This document shows, piece by piece, positions 24,001 to 34,273 of a DNA stretch of 59,422 nt (the first letter of the stretch is position 1; every line of letters begins with the position of its first letter). The notes beneath the pieces were generated by a model. That model was not told where the DNA came from. It made no database searches and was given only the letters and a program-made list of their open reading frames with translations. Source of the DNA: Phellopilus nigrolimitatus (Eukaryota > Basidiomycota > Agaricomycetes > Hymenochaetales > Hymenochaetaceae); the NCBI GenBank assembly GCA_021029095.1, contig JAJOHG010000155.1, forward strand, positions 1 through 59,422. The letters run 5' to 3'. The translations under genes and the position numbers were made by a program.

Positions 24001-26712
24001 GATCGCATCTGCCTGACTTGGATCAAGACCGCTGCGATCCTTTAGTTCATCTCGAACGCCAGCTATCGACCCCGGATCCGTGACTTTCAGGGGTAGCATG
24101 TCAGCATCGTCATCCTCACGACGCAGACATTCTAGGTCGAAAGCGAAGTTTGGTATCAACGAGTAGCTTGGTGGATCGATCTTCACGTCACTAAGCGAAC
24201 CCAAAGATTGGTGAACAAGGTATTTTGCGAATGGGAGCGACTCAGGCTCGCGCTTCAGCGATTCAAGGAACGGACGTATTGCTTCGAACATGACAGGGGA
24301 CTCGATAAGGAGCGCATCTCGGGGGGCTGTTCTTGCGCGCAGCTCTTCAAGTATGCGTACATTTATAGAAGGCTCGTAGAACTGGACCCGGACCACGATA
24401 CTAGCACTGTTGTGTTTGGCCGATTCCACGAGCTCGGTGTTGGAACTAGCGATACTTCCCAAAAAGACTCCGAGTCGGTGACCTCTCGGCCAGACAAGTG
24501 CAATGAGACCTCCTTGCATGAGACGCTTTCCACTGCGCCCTTTCCAATATGCGGCCCTCGCGTTAGGACTCTCTAAGCGAGCACTTCCCGGCGGGGTATC
24601 AAAGCGCAAGTCCACAACAATTCCACGTCGGCGGTCGCAGCGCAAACCAGCGAATTCGACTCCTGTGTACACGCTGAACATCACGGAGTCGTTTCGATCT
24701 TGATGCTGGTAACGTCCGCCTTGCTTTCTCTTTATTGCGCTTAGACGAGTTTTCGACGGGTCCGCCGACAGCATGTCTTCCTCGACAAATTGACAAGCTT
24801 TTCGCAGTGGTGCGCTAAACAGTGAACGAGTTAGTTAAACACATTTCTCCAACGAGTAAATGAGTATCATACGTGAGCTCTTCTCTCAAAAGGCGGAACT
24901 GAATGTCGAGGACTCGCTGAATACTTTCAGATGGGTACGGATGAGGAGCGTTTGGGATATTGGCTGGCAAGAAAGGAGCAATCCTGCAAGTCAGCTCATC
25001 GTCCGTCGGCGCTACTTGGATCTCGTTGATATCGACGAAGTCGTTATCGTGGCGACGACCGTCCGGCCTTTCTTCTCCTGGACCCTCGTAGCTGTTGCTG
25101 AGCGCTGCCAACACGCTGTCAAGGTTAGCCTTCGCAGTAAGACTTCTCGATTTGGCGTTTTTGACATGAAGTTGCTTGTTGGAAGAGCGATCAAGAGCCG
25201 TCTGCTCTCGATCAACAATATTGATGGTCCGTTGAAGACGCTCTTTGAGCTTGCGTGCAACGAAAACACGGTGCTCCGGGGTAGTCGATAACGGATCCTC
25301 AAAAGTGGGGGGCGAAGCGCTTGTACCATCAATCCACGAGTCGACCCATTCCTTAAAATGGTCCACAAAGAGCTTCAATTTCTCATGAGTGGCAGTTGCA
25401 TTCTTGAAACGCGTCAAATACCTGCCATTTGTATTGTCATTAATTGGTAAGAAAGAAAAGAGAATCAAGACAAATTCTCACTCGAATAGAACGTCAGCTA
25501 ATGGCATCATCACTTCGCTACCCGATAGACTTTTTGTCAATGGTCTACGAGCATCTTTGAATGATTTCGCTGCCATGAAATCGGACATGCACCGATCGAT
25601 TATTTGCAAAACGTGACCAAGATTGAGGTCGAGCAGAGAGTACAAAGCACTGCATACCAATGAGTTTCAAACATGTACAGCAGAAGGAGATTACAAACTT
25701 TACGAGGTGGTTCATTGTGCTTTTGACGACAAAATTCGATGAAAAGTACTGTGTGTTTTTCAGCAACACTCTGAACCAACCAGGTGAACCTACTCACTTG
25801 GATGATAGGGAGATAACCCTTTTGGAACGAAAGAACATTGCGATCCGATCCCGCATTTATTGATACGTCGGAATGGCGGATTATATCGCCAAGACGTAAT
25901 ATTCCGTTGCCCTATATCGCAATGAATACGTTGCTTTCTTACTTGAAAACAACGACTTACAGTTGCTATGGACTTTAGCAAGAGCTATGGGATACAGTAA
26001 GACAAAATCTGCAAACAAATACTAATTCACGAACCTGTCCATCCTCATCGGTCTAAGTGTCATCCATTAGCTTTTCAGGTACGAATCGCATAATCCAGTC
26101 ACGCACCCATGAATTGTTCATAGCTGACGCATTCGACAAAAGAGACGCAAATCCACACATCTGCGTCGTGGACCTGAACCGATAATCATCAAAAAGAAAA
26201 ATGCGGAGTTGTCCCTGCATTTCCTGAGGGTTGAGCTTCTTGCCAGTTGCTCCCCCCGATGCAAATACATCCGAGCCTGAGCCAGACATTTTAGCGAGGC
26301 CGGCATCCGTCAAGAATGGAGCGATTATTTCGAGCTCCTGAGTACGAGGATTATCGTCTCCTTCGAGCCCTCGTCCAGTTCGCCAGTTCCTGTTGCTCAA
26401 ATGACTCGAGTCGGCATGTGCGGGTTCTGCGTTTGACGGAGATTCGTGCCGGAATCGACAACCAAATTCCCGCTTGCAATTGCCGTGCTTCCAGAAGATA
26501 CGACAGACTCCATTAGGAGCGGGAGTGTCAATGGCATTCGCTGTGATATTCCGCTCACGAGTCTGCCGAGGTGAGGGCGGCGATGATCCAAGCGTGCCGC
26601 CCGGGTCAGGGCGAGCTCTCTCGTCACGTTCAATGGGGGACCCATGAGCGAACGTGCATTGACTGCCCTTGAGGCAGCCACCCCGAGTAGAAAAGAACCG
26701 ACATTCACGCAT
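18099..26712 (-). CDS. ZNFX1-like helicase: CCCH fingers, SF1 helicase, NFX1-type fingers, RZ finger
   Basis: A very large multi-exon gene for an Upf1-like SF1 RNA helicase related to ZNFX1, a family tied to small-RNA silencing and antiviral defence in animals and nematodes. The N-terminus (from 26712) has two CCCH fingers, CRFFSTRGGCLKGSQCTFAH and CRIFWKHGNCKREFGCRFRH. A helical region follows, including GILRLGDIIRHSDVSINAGS (about 25900). The helicase shows Walker A as SPPGTGK (about 23890), IAFTNHALDHMLRSVLDAG, the Walker B variant VEEAGQVLESHVLASLVESV (about 22440), GDPLQLRPTL, and VALSRARHGLYILGN near the end of RecA2 (about 21170). NFX1-type Cys/His repeats lie at about 20900-20150 (for example CTPEHNCSDPCISKCRQSC). 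After a helical segment, an RZ-type finger CGGATQTARCPECFEAIGG closes the protein at 18099. Treating all this as one gene rests on family architecture; an internal promoter or split cannot be excluded. Roughly 20 introns; borders approximate. Confidence 0.83.
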
Positions 26713-27530
26713 GTCCCAGTAGAGATTTTTTTGTTGGACGTTCAGTTTTATTGGGAAGAAAGTTGAGACAGGGCCAATGGAGGCGATATTAGCAAAGGCG
26801 CAATCGTGAGGGTGGGACGAGGCTGTCTTGGGCCCTGATAGGGAGGGAAACTTGTGGAGACAACTGTTCGAGTCTATAAACTCAAGCTCTGGCGCCTATC
26901 GATATATGGGTATTAGGAAAAGACGTCTTCTTTGATGCCTTCTATGAGATCCGCCAGGACAACACGCCGCACCGCACCCGGCATGCAGACAGATTCAATA
27001 GGAATAGAATAAGTTCTGCGCAGTACTTGTAGATGCCCTCACTGTTTTGACAGGCAGATGATCCTCTTTATCGGGAACGTGGAGTTGCAGGCAGCCATTC
27101 TGGATAGCCCTTCAGTAGATCACCCATGAGACAGCCCTGAGACACTCAGATAGCGGGTTTCAACGGGTATAAAAGGTGCGGAGAACAGATAGGAGATGCC
27201 GGTATAATAGCACGAAGAAGAGCTTAGAATCGCCATACTATCGTGGGCGAGGCCAGTACGGCTATTCTCAGACTGCACCTGGGCTGTGTGGCGACGGTTA
27301 TACATGCCAGCCAAGGTCAAATGAGGGCGAGCGAACCAATCTTGCATCAAGGGGATTACATCCAGTGTATCTCTAAGCGGTGTTATAAACTTCACAGTTG
27401 TGTACTGCTTTACTCCCAAATCATCGACTTACTATCTCCTGAACAGGATGACACATATAATCAGTTATATAAAGCATAGCAATGGCACGTATAACCCACA
27501 ACAGTTTTTTTCTTCTTTTTCTGCGAGTAA

Positions 27531-28105
27531 TTGGGAGCGAAGCTCCCTCTTACCGGGGTAGGGCTCCCAAAAAGCTATCATGTGACTTGCCACATGTGGC
27601 TGTGTGGCCCCCCCCCGTGAGAACTGGCCGTAAATGGTGCATGCCTCCGAGGCATACAGCCGTCTCTCTTCTCTTTCTCTCCCTCCCTTCGATTCAACTT
27701 GAACTCCTGAGCCCAGCAAATAGATCCTGCACTTTTGCTTACCAAAAATATTATTTAAAAAAATTGGGGAGTGAATTACCACGGTAGGGTTCCCAAAAGT
27801 CTATCACGTGACCAGCTGCATGAGGCTCTCCCCCGTGAGAACTGCTTATGATGCTGCGAGCCGCTGCATATATGCTTACTTCCTCTCTCCTCTTCCTTTC
27901 TTCCTTCCACACTCCAGCTCTTGATCTTAGCAAATAATTTTTTTATTCTGCTTACAAAATTAAATCAGGTCTGGTGAGAAAAAAAAGGACTTACCGGCCT
28001 CCCTAAAGCACATCAGGGAGTGTGTAGCCCCCTTATGTGAGAACTTTGCTCTGGCTGCATCTTGGGCCATCCTCTCTACACAATGAAGTATACAAAAGCT
28101 GACAT
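27531..28105. repeat. Three diverged tandem units of about 200-230 bp, hairpin-rich
   Basis: Units start near 27531, 27764 and 27971. Each has a G-rich start, a TTACC(G)GG / CCACGGTAGGG box, a TCCC(A/T)AAA box, a CA(T/C)GTGAC or CACATC box, a C-run followed by (C)GTGAGAACT, then a CTGC-rich part and a pyrimidine-rich tail. The GTGAGAACT anchor recurs at 27617, 27835 and 28037. Unit 1 also has perfect inverted repeats: GGGAGC-gaa-GCTCCC at 27533-27547, GCCACATGTGGC at 27589-27600 and ATGCCTC-c-GAGGCAT at 27641-27655. No reading frame spans the units. It may be a decayed satellite or part of a non-coding transposon. Confidence 0.75.
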
Positions 28106-28217
28106 TACTAGTGGAAAATTTTAACCATTACTTCCAGTTTCACTACACTGAAAATATTGAAGCAATGGTAATAGAAAGCTAAAATGAAAGAGCTCAGAAT
28201 AAGCCTTAGTCATACAC

Positions 28218-28262
28218 GCTTCGCTCCCCCCTAATATGTGGGCACCCCACATATAAATTCAT
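28218..28262. repeat. Hairpin-containing dispersed repeat, copy B
   Basis: It contains TATGTGGG-CAC-CCCACATA, an 8-bp inverted repeat, after a GCTTCGCTCCCCCCT run. It resembles window bases 1-50, where the hairpin is partly kept. It lies about 130 bases upstream of the ETFA start codon. Confidence 0.55.
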
Positions 28263-28388
28263 GTTTCCGAACGGACGGGCTCAGGAGGTTCGCGTTCACA
28301 TCTGTTACTGTAAACACGTGAAGTGTGACGAAGCGCTTGCACTCGGTCCTCGGCGTTTGACCTAGTTGTGGATCTATCCGCTGCCTCC

Positions 28389-29556
28389 ATGTTGCGTTCA
28401 CGACTACTAAGGCCTGCACGAACAGTAATATTCTCTCGCAGCTACGCAACTGGAATCTCTCCCCATGCTTTAGTCTTCATTGAACACCGTAGCGGCGTCA
28501 TCGACTCGGGCTCGCTTTCGGCTTTGACGGCCGCTGAGCAGCTCGGCGGGAAAGTCACCGGCCTCATCGTCGGCGGAACCGATGAAGTCAAGCTGGCGGT
28601 CGAAAAGGCGAAAAAGTGAGTGTTGGAAGTCTGTCAAAAGAACGGGATAGTGAATGAAGTGCTCGATATCAGATTGAAGGGCCTCTCGAAGCTGCTCCAC
28701 TCGAGCTCGGAGCTCTATGCACCTCCGCTTGCAGAGACCGTCTCCCCGCTCTTGCAAGAGATCCTCGCGAAAGGCTCGCCTTTCACCCATGTTGTTTCTG
28801 CCCATTCTTCGCTCGCCAAGTCCATCCTCCCGCGCGTAGCAGGCATGCTCGACGCTTCTGCGGTTTCCGACGTCACCTCCGTGCTGCACGAAGTTGTTGA
28901 TGGCAGCACAACGTTCACTCGACCTATCTATGCTGGTAATGCCATCGCGACCGTCAAGGCGTCCTCTTCTTCCGTGCCTACATTTTTTACAGTGCGCAGC
29001 ACCGCGTTCGATGCCGTAGAGTCCGTAGAGTCCGAGGCGGATGCTGAAGCTGTCGCTCCCGTCGAGATCGCCAACTTGTCTGTCGAACATGTCCGCACAG
29101 AGCTTACAAAGAGCGATAGGCCGGATCTTGGCTCGGCCAGTCGCGTTGTCTCCGGCGGCCGTGCGCTGAAGAGCGCGGAGACGTTCAAGGCGACGCTTGA
29201 GCCGCTGGCCGACGTCTTAGGAGCGGCGATCGGCGCGTCGCGTGCAGCTGTCGACGCCGGCTACGCGGACAATTCGCTCCAGGTCGGCCAAACAGGCAAG
29301 GTCGTCGCACCGGAGCTGTACATGGCTCTAGGTATCTCGGGTGCGATCCAGCATTTGGCGGGAATGAAGGACTCGAAATTAATTGTCGCGATTAATAAGG
29401 TATGGGTTCATTTAATTAATGTACTATGCAATTATTTCCCTCATCTCTTTATTTTTACAGGACCCGGATGCGCCTATCTTCCAAATCGCTGACGTAGGTC
29501 TTGTTGCGGATTTGTATCAAGCGGTACCAGAGCTTGTCGAAAAATTGAAGCAGTAA
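28389..29556 (+). CDS. ETFA: Electron transfer flavoprotein alpha subunit
   Basis: Mitochondrial matrix FAD protein that, with ETF beta, takes electrons from acyl-CoA and other dehydrogenases and passes them to ETF-ubiquinone oxidoreductase. Three exons (28389-28615, 28673-29399, 29461-29556) give 349 residues, the usual family length. The N-terminus [20 protein letters not shown] is a basic, Ser-rich mitochondrial presequence. The ETF N-terminal domain follows ([20 protein letters not shown], then [17 protein letters not shown] across intron 1, and [20 protein letters not shown]). The FAD-binding domain is complete: [46 protein letters not shown], and [20 protein letters not shown] in the last exon. 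GC content is higher than in its flanks. It converges on PEX5, 407 bp downstream. Confidence 0.97.
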
Positions 29557-29963
29557 ATCTCATTACATATGTAATTAGATTTTTTTCTCTTTCGCGGTCT
29601 GGTTCACGGACGGTCCTGAAAGTACGCTGTCATCGACGCCGACCTAGCCCCAAATTACTTCTGTTCCTCAGTTGTTGCGCTGTGATCTGCAAGCGCGCTT
29701 GGACAATGTCTCGTTGATTTTCCTGGAAATTCTTCTAACCGTATGAGTCTCAGCCGCAGAACGATGGCGGAAACCCAAGACATCTTGGTGCTGATCTCCT
29801 CGTGCTATTGACAGGGCAGTATGGATCCTTGTTGGACATAGCTATATTACTCATACCTGTGACGTAGCGCAGCGCTACGTCCAAGTGCGACGAATGGAAT
29901 AGAAGTAATACACACTATATACGGCTCTATACTGCATTTGTCTTAATACTGGTGTTTTCATAG
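29557..29963. other. Intergenic DNA between convergent ETFA and PEX5
   Basis: Non-coding 3' flanks of both genes. The only structure seen is the inverted repeat at 29861-29881. Confidence 0.6.
29861..29881. repeat. Perfect 10-bp inverted repeat with a 1-base centre
   Basis: The arms GACGTAGCGC and GCGCTACGTC flank a single A. The GC-rich near-palindrome sits between two convergent genes, where 3' end formation or a protein site could use it. A true RNA hairpin would need to open at least one or two central pairs for a loop. Confidence 0.8.
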
Positions 29964-32355
29964 TTAAAAATCAAACCCCTCAACGCGGAACGCCCCTACG
30001 TCCCCGCCGGCGCGTGCCTTTTCCGCCAGATCGTTGCGACCCTGTTCAAAGAAATCAACAGAAGACAAAAATCAAACGGCGATAATGCTCACCATCGATA
30101 TGAACGCCCGCCGGAGCGTGAACCATAGCTGCTCGCTCTTGTCTCCCGACTGCGTCTCCTGCAAGGCGAGCGCGCTCAAAAAGTGCTCAGCAGCCTCCTT
30201 ATCCGCGCCGATGTTCAAGCCTATAAGTTTTGCGTCAAACTTAGCGCCAATGAAAGAAAGGTCAGAGACAAATAAGCAACGCACAAGCGACGCCGACGTT
30301 ATATATTGCGCGCGTATACGTCGGACGCATGCGGAGCGCCTCTCTGTACGCGCCTAACGCATCCTCTGGGCGGTCGCCGTTGCTCAGCGCGCTGCCGAGG
30401 CGGTTCCACAGCAAGTAATCGCGCGGCCGCACGCCGAGCGCCGTACCGAAGCAGTCTTGCGCGCGGTCGTAGTCGCTCGACGTGTAGAACAGTATGCCCA
30501 ACCCGGTCTGCACGTCGGCGTCGACAACGCCCGCCGCGTGCTGCGCACGCGCGACGGAGAGGAAAGCATCTGTGACGTGCTCGCGCGATGCCCAGTGCGA
30601 CTGCCTCAAGGAGGCGGATGCTTCCGAGTCGGACGCGACAGATGAAGGGAAGCGCGCGCCCAGCCAGCGCAGGAGTGTGCTGTGCGACCCGCGCTCATAG
30701 CCTTCGTTTGTGAACGCAGTGGCTAGAGACTATTTGCGTTCGCTTTAGAAACCATTTCGGACAGTTGTATGAACATATTGCACGCACGAGCATTCCGACG
30801 CCCCTGGCTCCAGCCTCATTGGCCCGCCGCACACCCTCGGTAAGTGCGCGCATGCCGGCCTCCTCGCGCTCGTCCATGCAGCGAGTTTCCCCAAGTAAAA
30901 CCCATGTCTCGTAGCCGCCCTCGCCGAGCTCGCCCTTCTGGATCGCTGCCTCGAGCAAGAGCGCAGCCTCGGATAGTGATCCGTTGTTCTCCAGGAGCGC
31001 TTTCGCTTGTACGAGCGATGAGGGACCATCGGGCTCGGTAAGGTATTTGTTTTCCGCGTCTACATAGTACAGCATCAATGACGAAATTGCTAAAAGCAAC
31101 ATGTCTCCATACGTACCGAAGACATAGGGCCCCAATTGTGGGACTCCTTCATCGTCAAACTTCATGCCTTGGGGGACGCTGTCCGCATCGAATGCACCCA
31201 TTCCATTTTCCCAAGATTCTCGCAAAGAAGCGCCGTAGTCGATGTCCAACTCCTCTCGCTGGGCCTGCATGAGCTGGTGGAACTCCGCCTCCCACCGCGC
31301 AATGTCCTCGTCGGGAGGCGGGAGATCTGATCTTTGAAGGTGGTCCCACATACTGTGGTATTTGTATTTAGCCTACGATATGTAATTATTTGAATTAGTA
31401 TCTCGCACGTACCGAGGGAATTGATCGTTCGTCGCCGGAATTTCCAATGCGGCAGTTTCATTTTCGTTGAGGGAGGCACTCCGCATCCCGTCTTCAATCC
31501 CGGAAAGTCCTTCATCATGTACTTCTTCGATCTTTGCCGAAGACGTCTCCGACGCGAATTGTGCAAAGGCGGCTTCAAACGCATCGTCGCGCGCTTTGCC
31601 TTTCCCCTTTCCCTGGTCCTGGACTGGGTTATATGACTGGGGCAGTCCCATGCCGTACATTCCCATGCCCATACCCATCGAAGGCTGGTATAGTGATGAG
31701 GAAGGATATGCACTGTGCATAGCTGCACGTAATAACATGCATCAGCAATCCATTTTTCGCTTCTCGTGACAGAAGGAACGAGTATGATGCGTACAATCTT
31801 GCGGCGCACTCGTCTGTGGCAAACTAGTTTGTACGGCAGGCGTGGGGTGCATATTCGCGACTGTGTGCCCGAACTCAGCTGTCCAAGCCGATGCCGACGC
31901 CTGAGGACCGGGTATGACGCCGTTCTTCTGCATCTCCGCGCGCATCCACATGTCCTGCAGGTCGGCATCGGTGGCACCGTTCGCTTGGTGCCGAGGCTGC
32001 TGTGCAATGCTCTCAAGCCGCCGGGCAAAGTCAAGATGAAGTTGACTTTGAGCATTCGCCGAGAGGCCGGGCTGCATGTGTAAAGCCGAGTTGGTGTCGA
32101 AGAACTGGCGAGCCATCGAGAGGTCGCGCTCGGATGCATGGCTCGAGGACGTCGAGGGCAGGTGCTGGAGCTGCAGAACCCATGAGATTTTTTGTACACA
32201 GTGCGCAAGTCCTGACTACTCACTCTGGAAGAGGACGGGCCGGCGATGCGGTCTCTCTGGACGCTGCGGTCGCCATCGGTATGCTTGAGGACCTGAGCGA
32301 GCGGGTTGTTCGGAAGAGCACACTCGCTGCCGGAGATGAGGCCTTGAAGAGACAT
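29964..32355 (-). CDS. PEX5: Peroxisomal targeting signal 1 receptor Pex5
   Basis: Cycling receptor that binds C-terminal SKL-type signals in the cytosol and delivers cargo to the peroxisomal docking complex. The start MSLQGLISGSECALPNNPLA (32355) matches the Pex5 N-terminus; Cys12 corresponds to the conserved cysteine that is monoubiquitinated for export. An intron near 32220-32170 joins GPSSSR to LQHLPSTS. WxxxF docking motifs are visible as WTAEF (about 31880) and WEAEF (about 31295). The C-terminal half has TPR units: the helix around LLLEAAIQKGELGEGGYETW, then SDYDRAQDCFGTALGVRPRD and ALGAYREALRMRPTYTRAIY, and, after an intron, LNIGADKEAAEHFLSALALQ. The last exon ends GDVGAFRVEGFDF before the TAA at 29964. 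The 397-codon frame over 31162-32355 only reads through introns and is not the protein. Confidence 0.93.
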
Positions 32356-33335
32356 GGTGGTCGTGGTCGGTCTTTGGATTTTTATTTACACTCGTTGCTC
32401 GGGGTTTGAGAGGCTAGCGGACATATCACATGAAGATGACAGCATGCCTCCCCGCGTCTCCGAGCGGGTCGCTATTCGGCTTTGTAGCTCTTGCTCGGCA
32501 TTGATGAATTACAGATCACGTCGGTAGACTCTTAGGAGTGAGTGCAAAGACAATTTATTCGTTCGTTGGAAGCCGTCTCCGTAGCTGTTTGCATCCCTCG
32601 AAAGCTCATTATGTATGTTTATATGATGTTTTTATACTCATTATACTCTTAACATTCATACTCGTGGTAAAGCAGCAGAGACGTATATTGCGACCAGCCG
32701 AAGGGACGAGCGTCTTGGCAATGAGCATGCCAGTGGGCGGTGAGTGAGTTCCCTGATGACGAAAAACTTCCCGGAAAACAAGGTCTCAGCTCGCATCTAC
32801 GCAACGCCTACATCTTACACACGCATTGTGAGCGGCGAGCCCGCTTGGCCGCTAGATTGACCTAACGCCGGTCTGGCTCGCTATACTGGTCGGAGATGCT
32901 GCGCCGCCATCAGCATTGTCACGTTGGTCTGACTCCTAGGTCCTTCTCTGGGGATATTAGTCTGACTTGCCAGGCCAGTCAACCTCGGTATCAGATCAGT
33001 TTCATTGCTCCGACCTAGCACAGTACCCATGTACAGTATATCCGTCAAGACCGATCTGGCTGTTGTTTGCAGGCTTAAACCCTTTATAACCGCCGACAGC
33101 TTTAACTAGTGTTCCAGACAGGTCATGACGGTGTGCAACGACGCCTGGTCGCAGCAATAGCACATCCATTCGGAACCCCAGCTGGAACACTGGCATGCTC
33201 GGATCCATCCGTTCTTATTCGATTGCGAGAGTAGGTGGGAATCAAGCCTAGAAATGAAGCGGTTGTCAGCAGGCTAACAACGCCGTTTCAAGGAATCCCA
33301 GCTGGACTAGACCGTTTCAACATTCTTGGACCATT
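32356..33335. other. Intergenic DNA upstream of PEX5, nothing recognised
   Basis: Promoter side of PEX5, followed by bases with only short chance frames (for example minus 33002-33208). A 5' part of the DJ-1 relic may start near 33290 but could not be aligned. Confidence 0.45.
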
Positions 33336-33970
33336 TTGATGCGCTTTCTCCATGTCGACACCTGTCTGTTCCCTAACGTGATTGCATTCGACTACCAAGG
33401 TGCCGCTAAGCTCCTCGACTTTCTCGTCCTATGTCCCAAAGAACCTCATAGAGCACCTCCGAAGACTGTCTCCATACGCCTTGCACATTTTCTATCTTTC
33501 GCATTCTTCGGAGCTGCTCAAGCCCGTCAACGGACCAGCTGTCAAACCGCAGGAAATGTACTCAAATGCTCTAAACTCAAACGTGCGATATGACATTGGG
33601 TTGGCCCTGGAGGTGCGCACCCCTTATTCAGAGCGTACAACAGTCACTTGATGCTGAAGAATGCTTTTAGGTCCTGGTGCCCGGCCAGAGAACACACCGG
33701 AAACCCTTTTACACTTTTTGCAACGTCAAACTCCCCTCGCACAATATGTTCTCGGCGTCGGCACCGGCTCGTGGGTACTTGCTCGTACGGGCGTTCTGCA
33801 TGGCAAGAAAGCAACGATGAATAAAGCGGCCTTTCTCGCTTGCAATGTTAGTCTTAAAGTTAGGGTAAAAGCACGACTCATGGCCTTTCATGAGTCAATA
33901 TCGCTTGCGAAGTCACTTCTGGGTCTTTCATATTTCTCCGGTAAATATATCGCAGCTATCGTTGTTGTAT
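33336..33970 (+). pseudogene. Decayed DJ-1/PfpI family gene
   Basis: DJ-1/PfpI proteins are alpha/beta glutaminase-fold enzymes or chaperones with a nucleophile-elbow cysteine. Pieces of the domain appear in order but in different frames: LFPNVIAFDYQGAAKLLDFL (33370-33425); then, after a frame change near 33425, PYALHIFYLSHSSELLKPVN, GPAVKPQEMYSNAL and NVRYDI; then GPGARPENTPETLLHFLQRQ and YVLGVGTGSWVLARTGVLHG with KKATMNKAAF (33672-33840). The expected C-terminal WVAKARWV/SSGVTAG block is not visible. The normal VCTGS elbow reads VGTGS, with Gly (GGC, 33760-33762) for the cysteine. An intron (about 33613-33670) could join the last two pieces but does not restore a clean GGPG loop. Frame break, lost nucleophile and missing end point to a pseudogene. 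The family call rests on my recall of fungal members. Confidence 0.62.
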
Positions 33971-34273
33971 GATAACAAATATCAATTTTAGCGAAAGAAA
34001 TGGCTAGAAGTGAATCGAGGTCCATGGCGTCAGGAACATTACAGAGCAACGCACAGTTGCTCGACGATTTGACAATTACGAGAAAGAACCGCATACATAT
34101 GTCAGTTTTGAATCTGAGCCGCGTGAACTTGAAAGCGGGTCCGGAGCCGCTGAGGTGTGACGTGCCTGTGACACGACTTCCGTTTTTGTGCTGAGAAATA
34201 CGTCGACAACGTCGGCGACAACAACGCTCACGGTTCACATCCTCCACCCTCCACCTCTGTATTTCCTCAAAAT

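Larger units (their letters stand above)
26713..28388. other. Gene-free, repeat-bearing intergenic region
   Basis: This is the upstream DNA of two divergent genes (ZNFX1-like and ETFA). Its first 800 bases show only short chance frames. Its second half holds the tandem array at 27531-28105 and the hairpin repeat at 28218-28262, listed separately. Confidence 0.6.

Noticed and set aside
26397..26708. Alternative 103-codon minus frame
   Set aside because: Overlaps the CCCH-finger exon of the ZNFX1-like gene, which is clearly the coding frame.
31162..32355. 397-codon minus-strand frame starting at the PEX5 ATG
   Set aside because: Only the first ~45 codons are PEX5; the rest reads through an intron and then in the wrong frame. 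The spliced frame shows the WxxxF motifs and TPR units.
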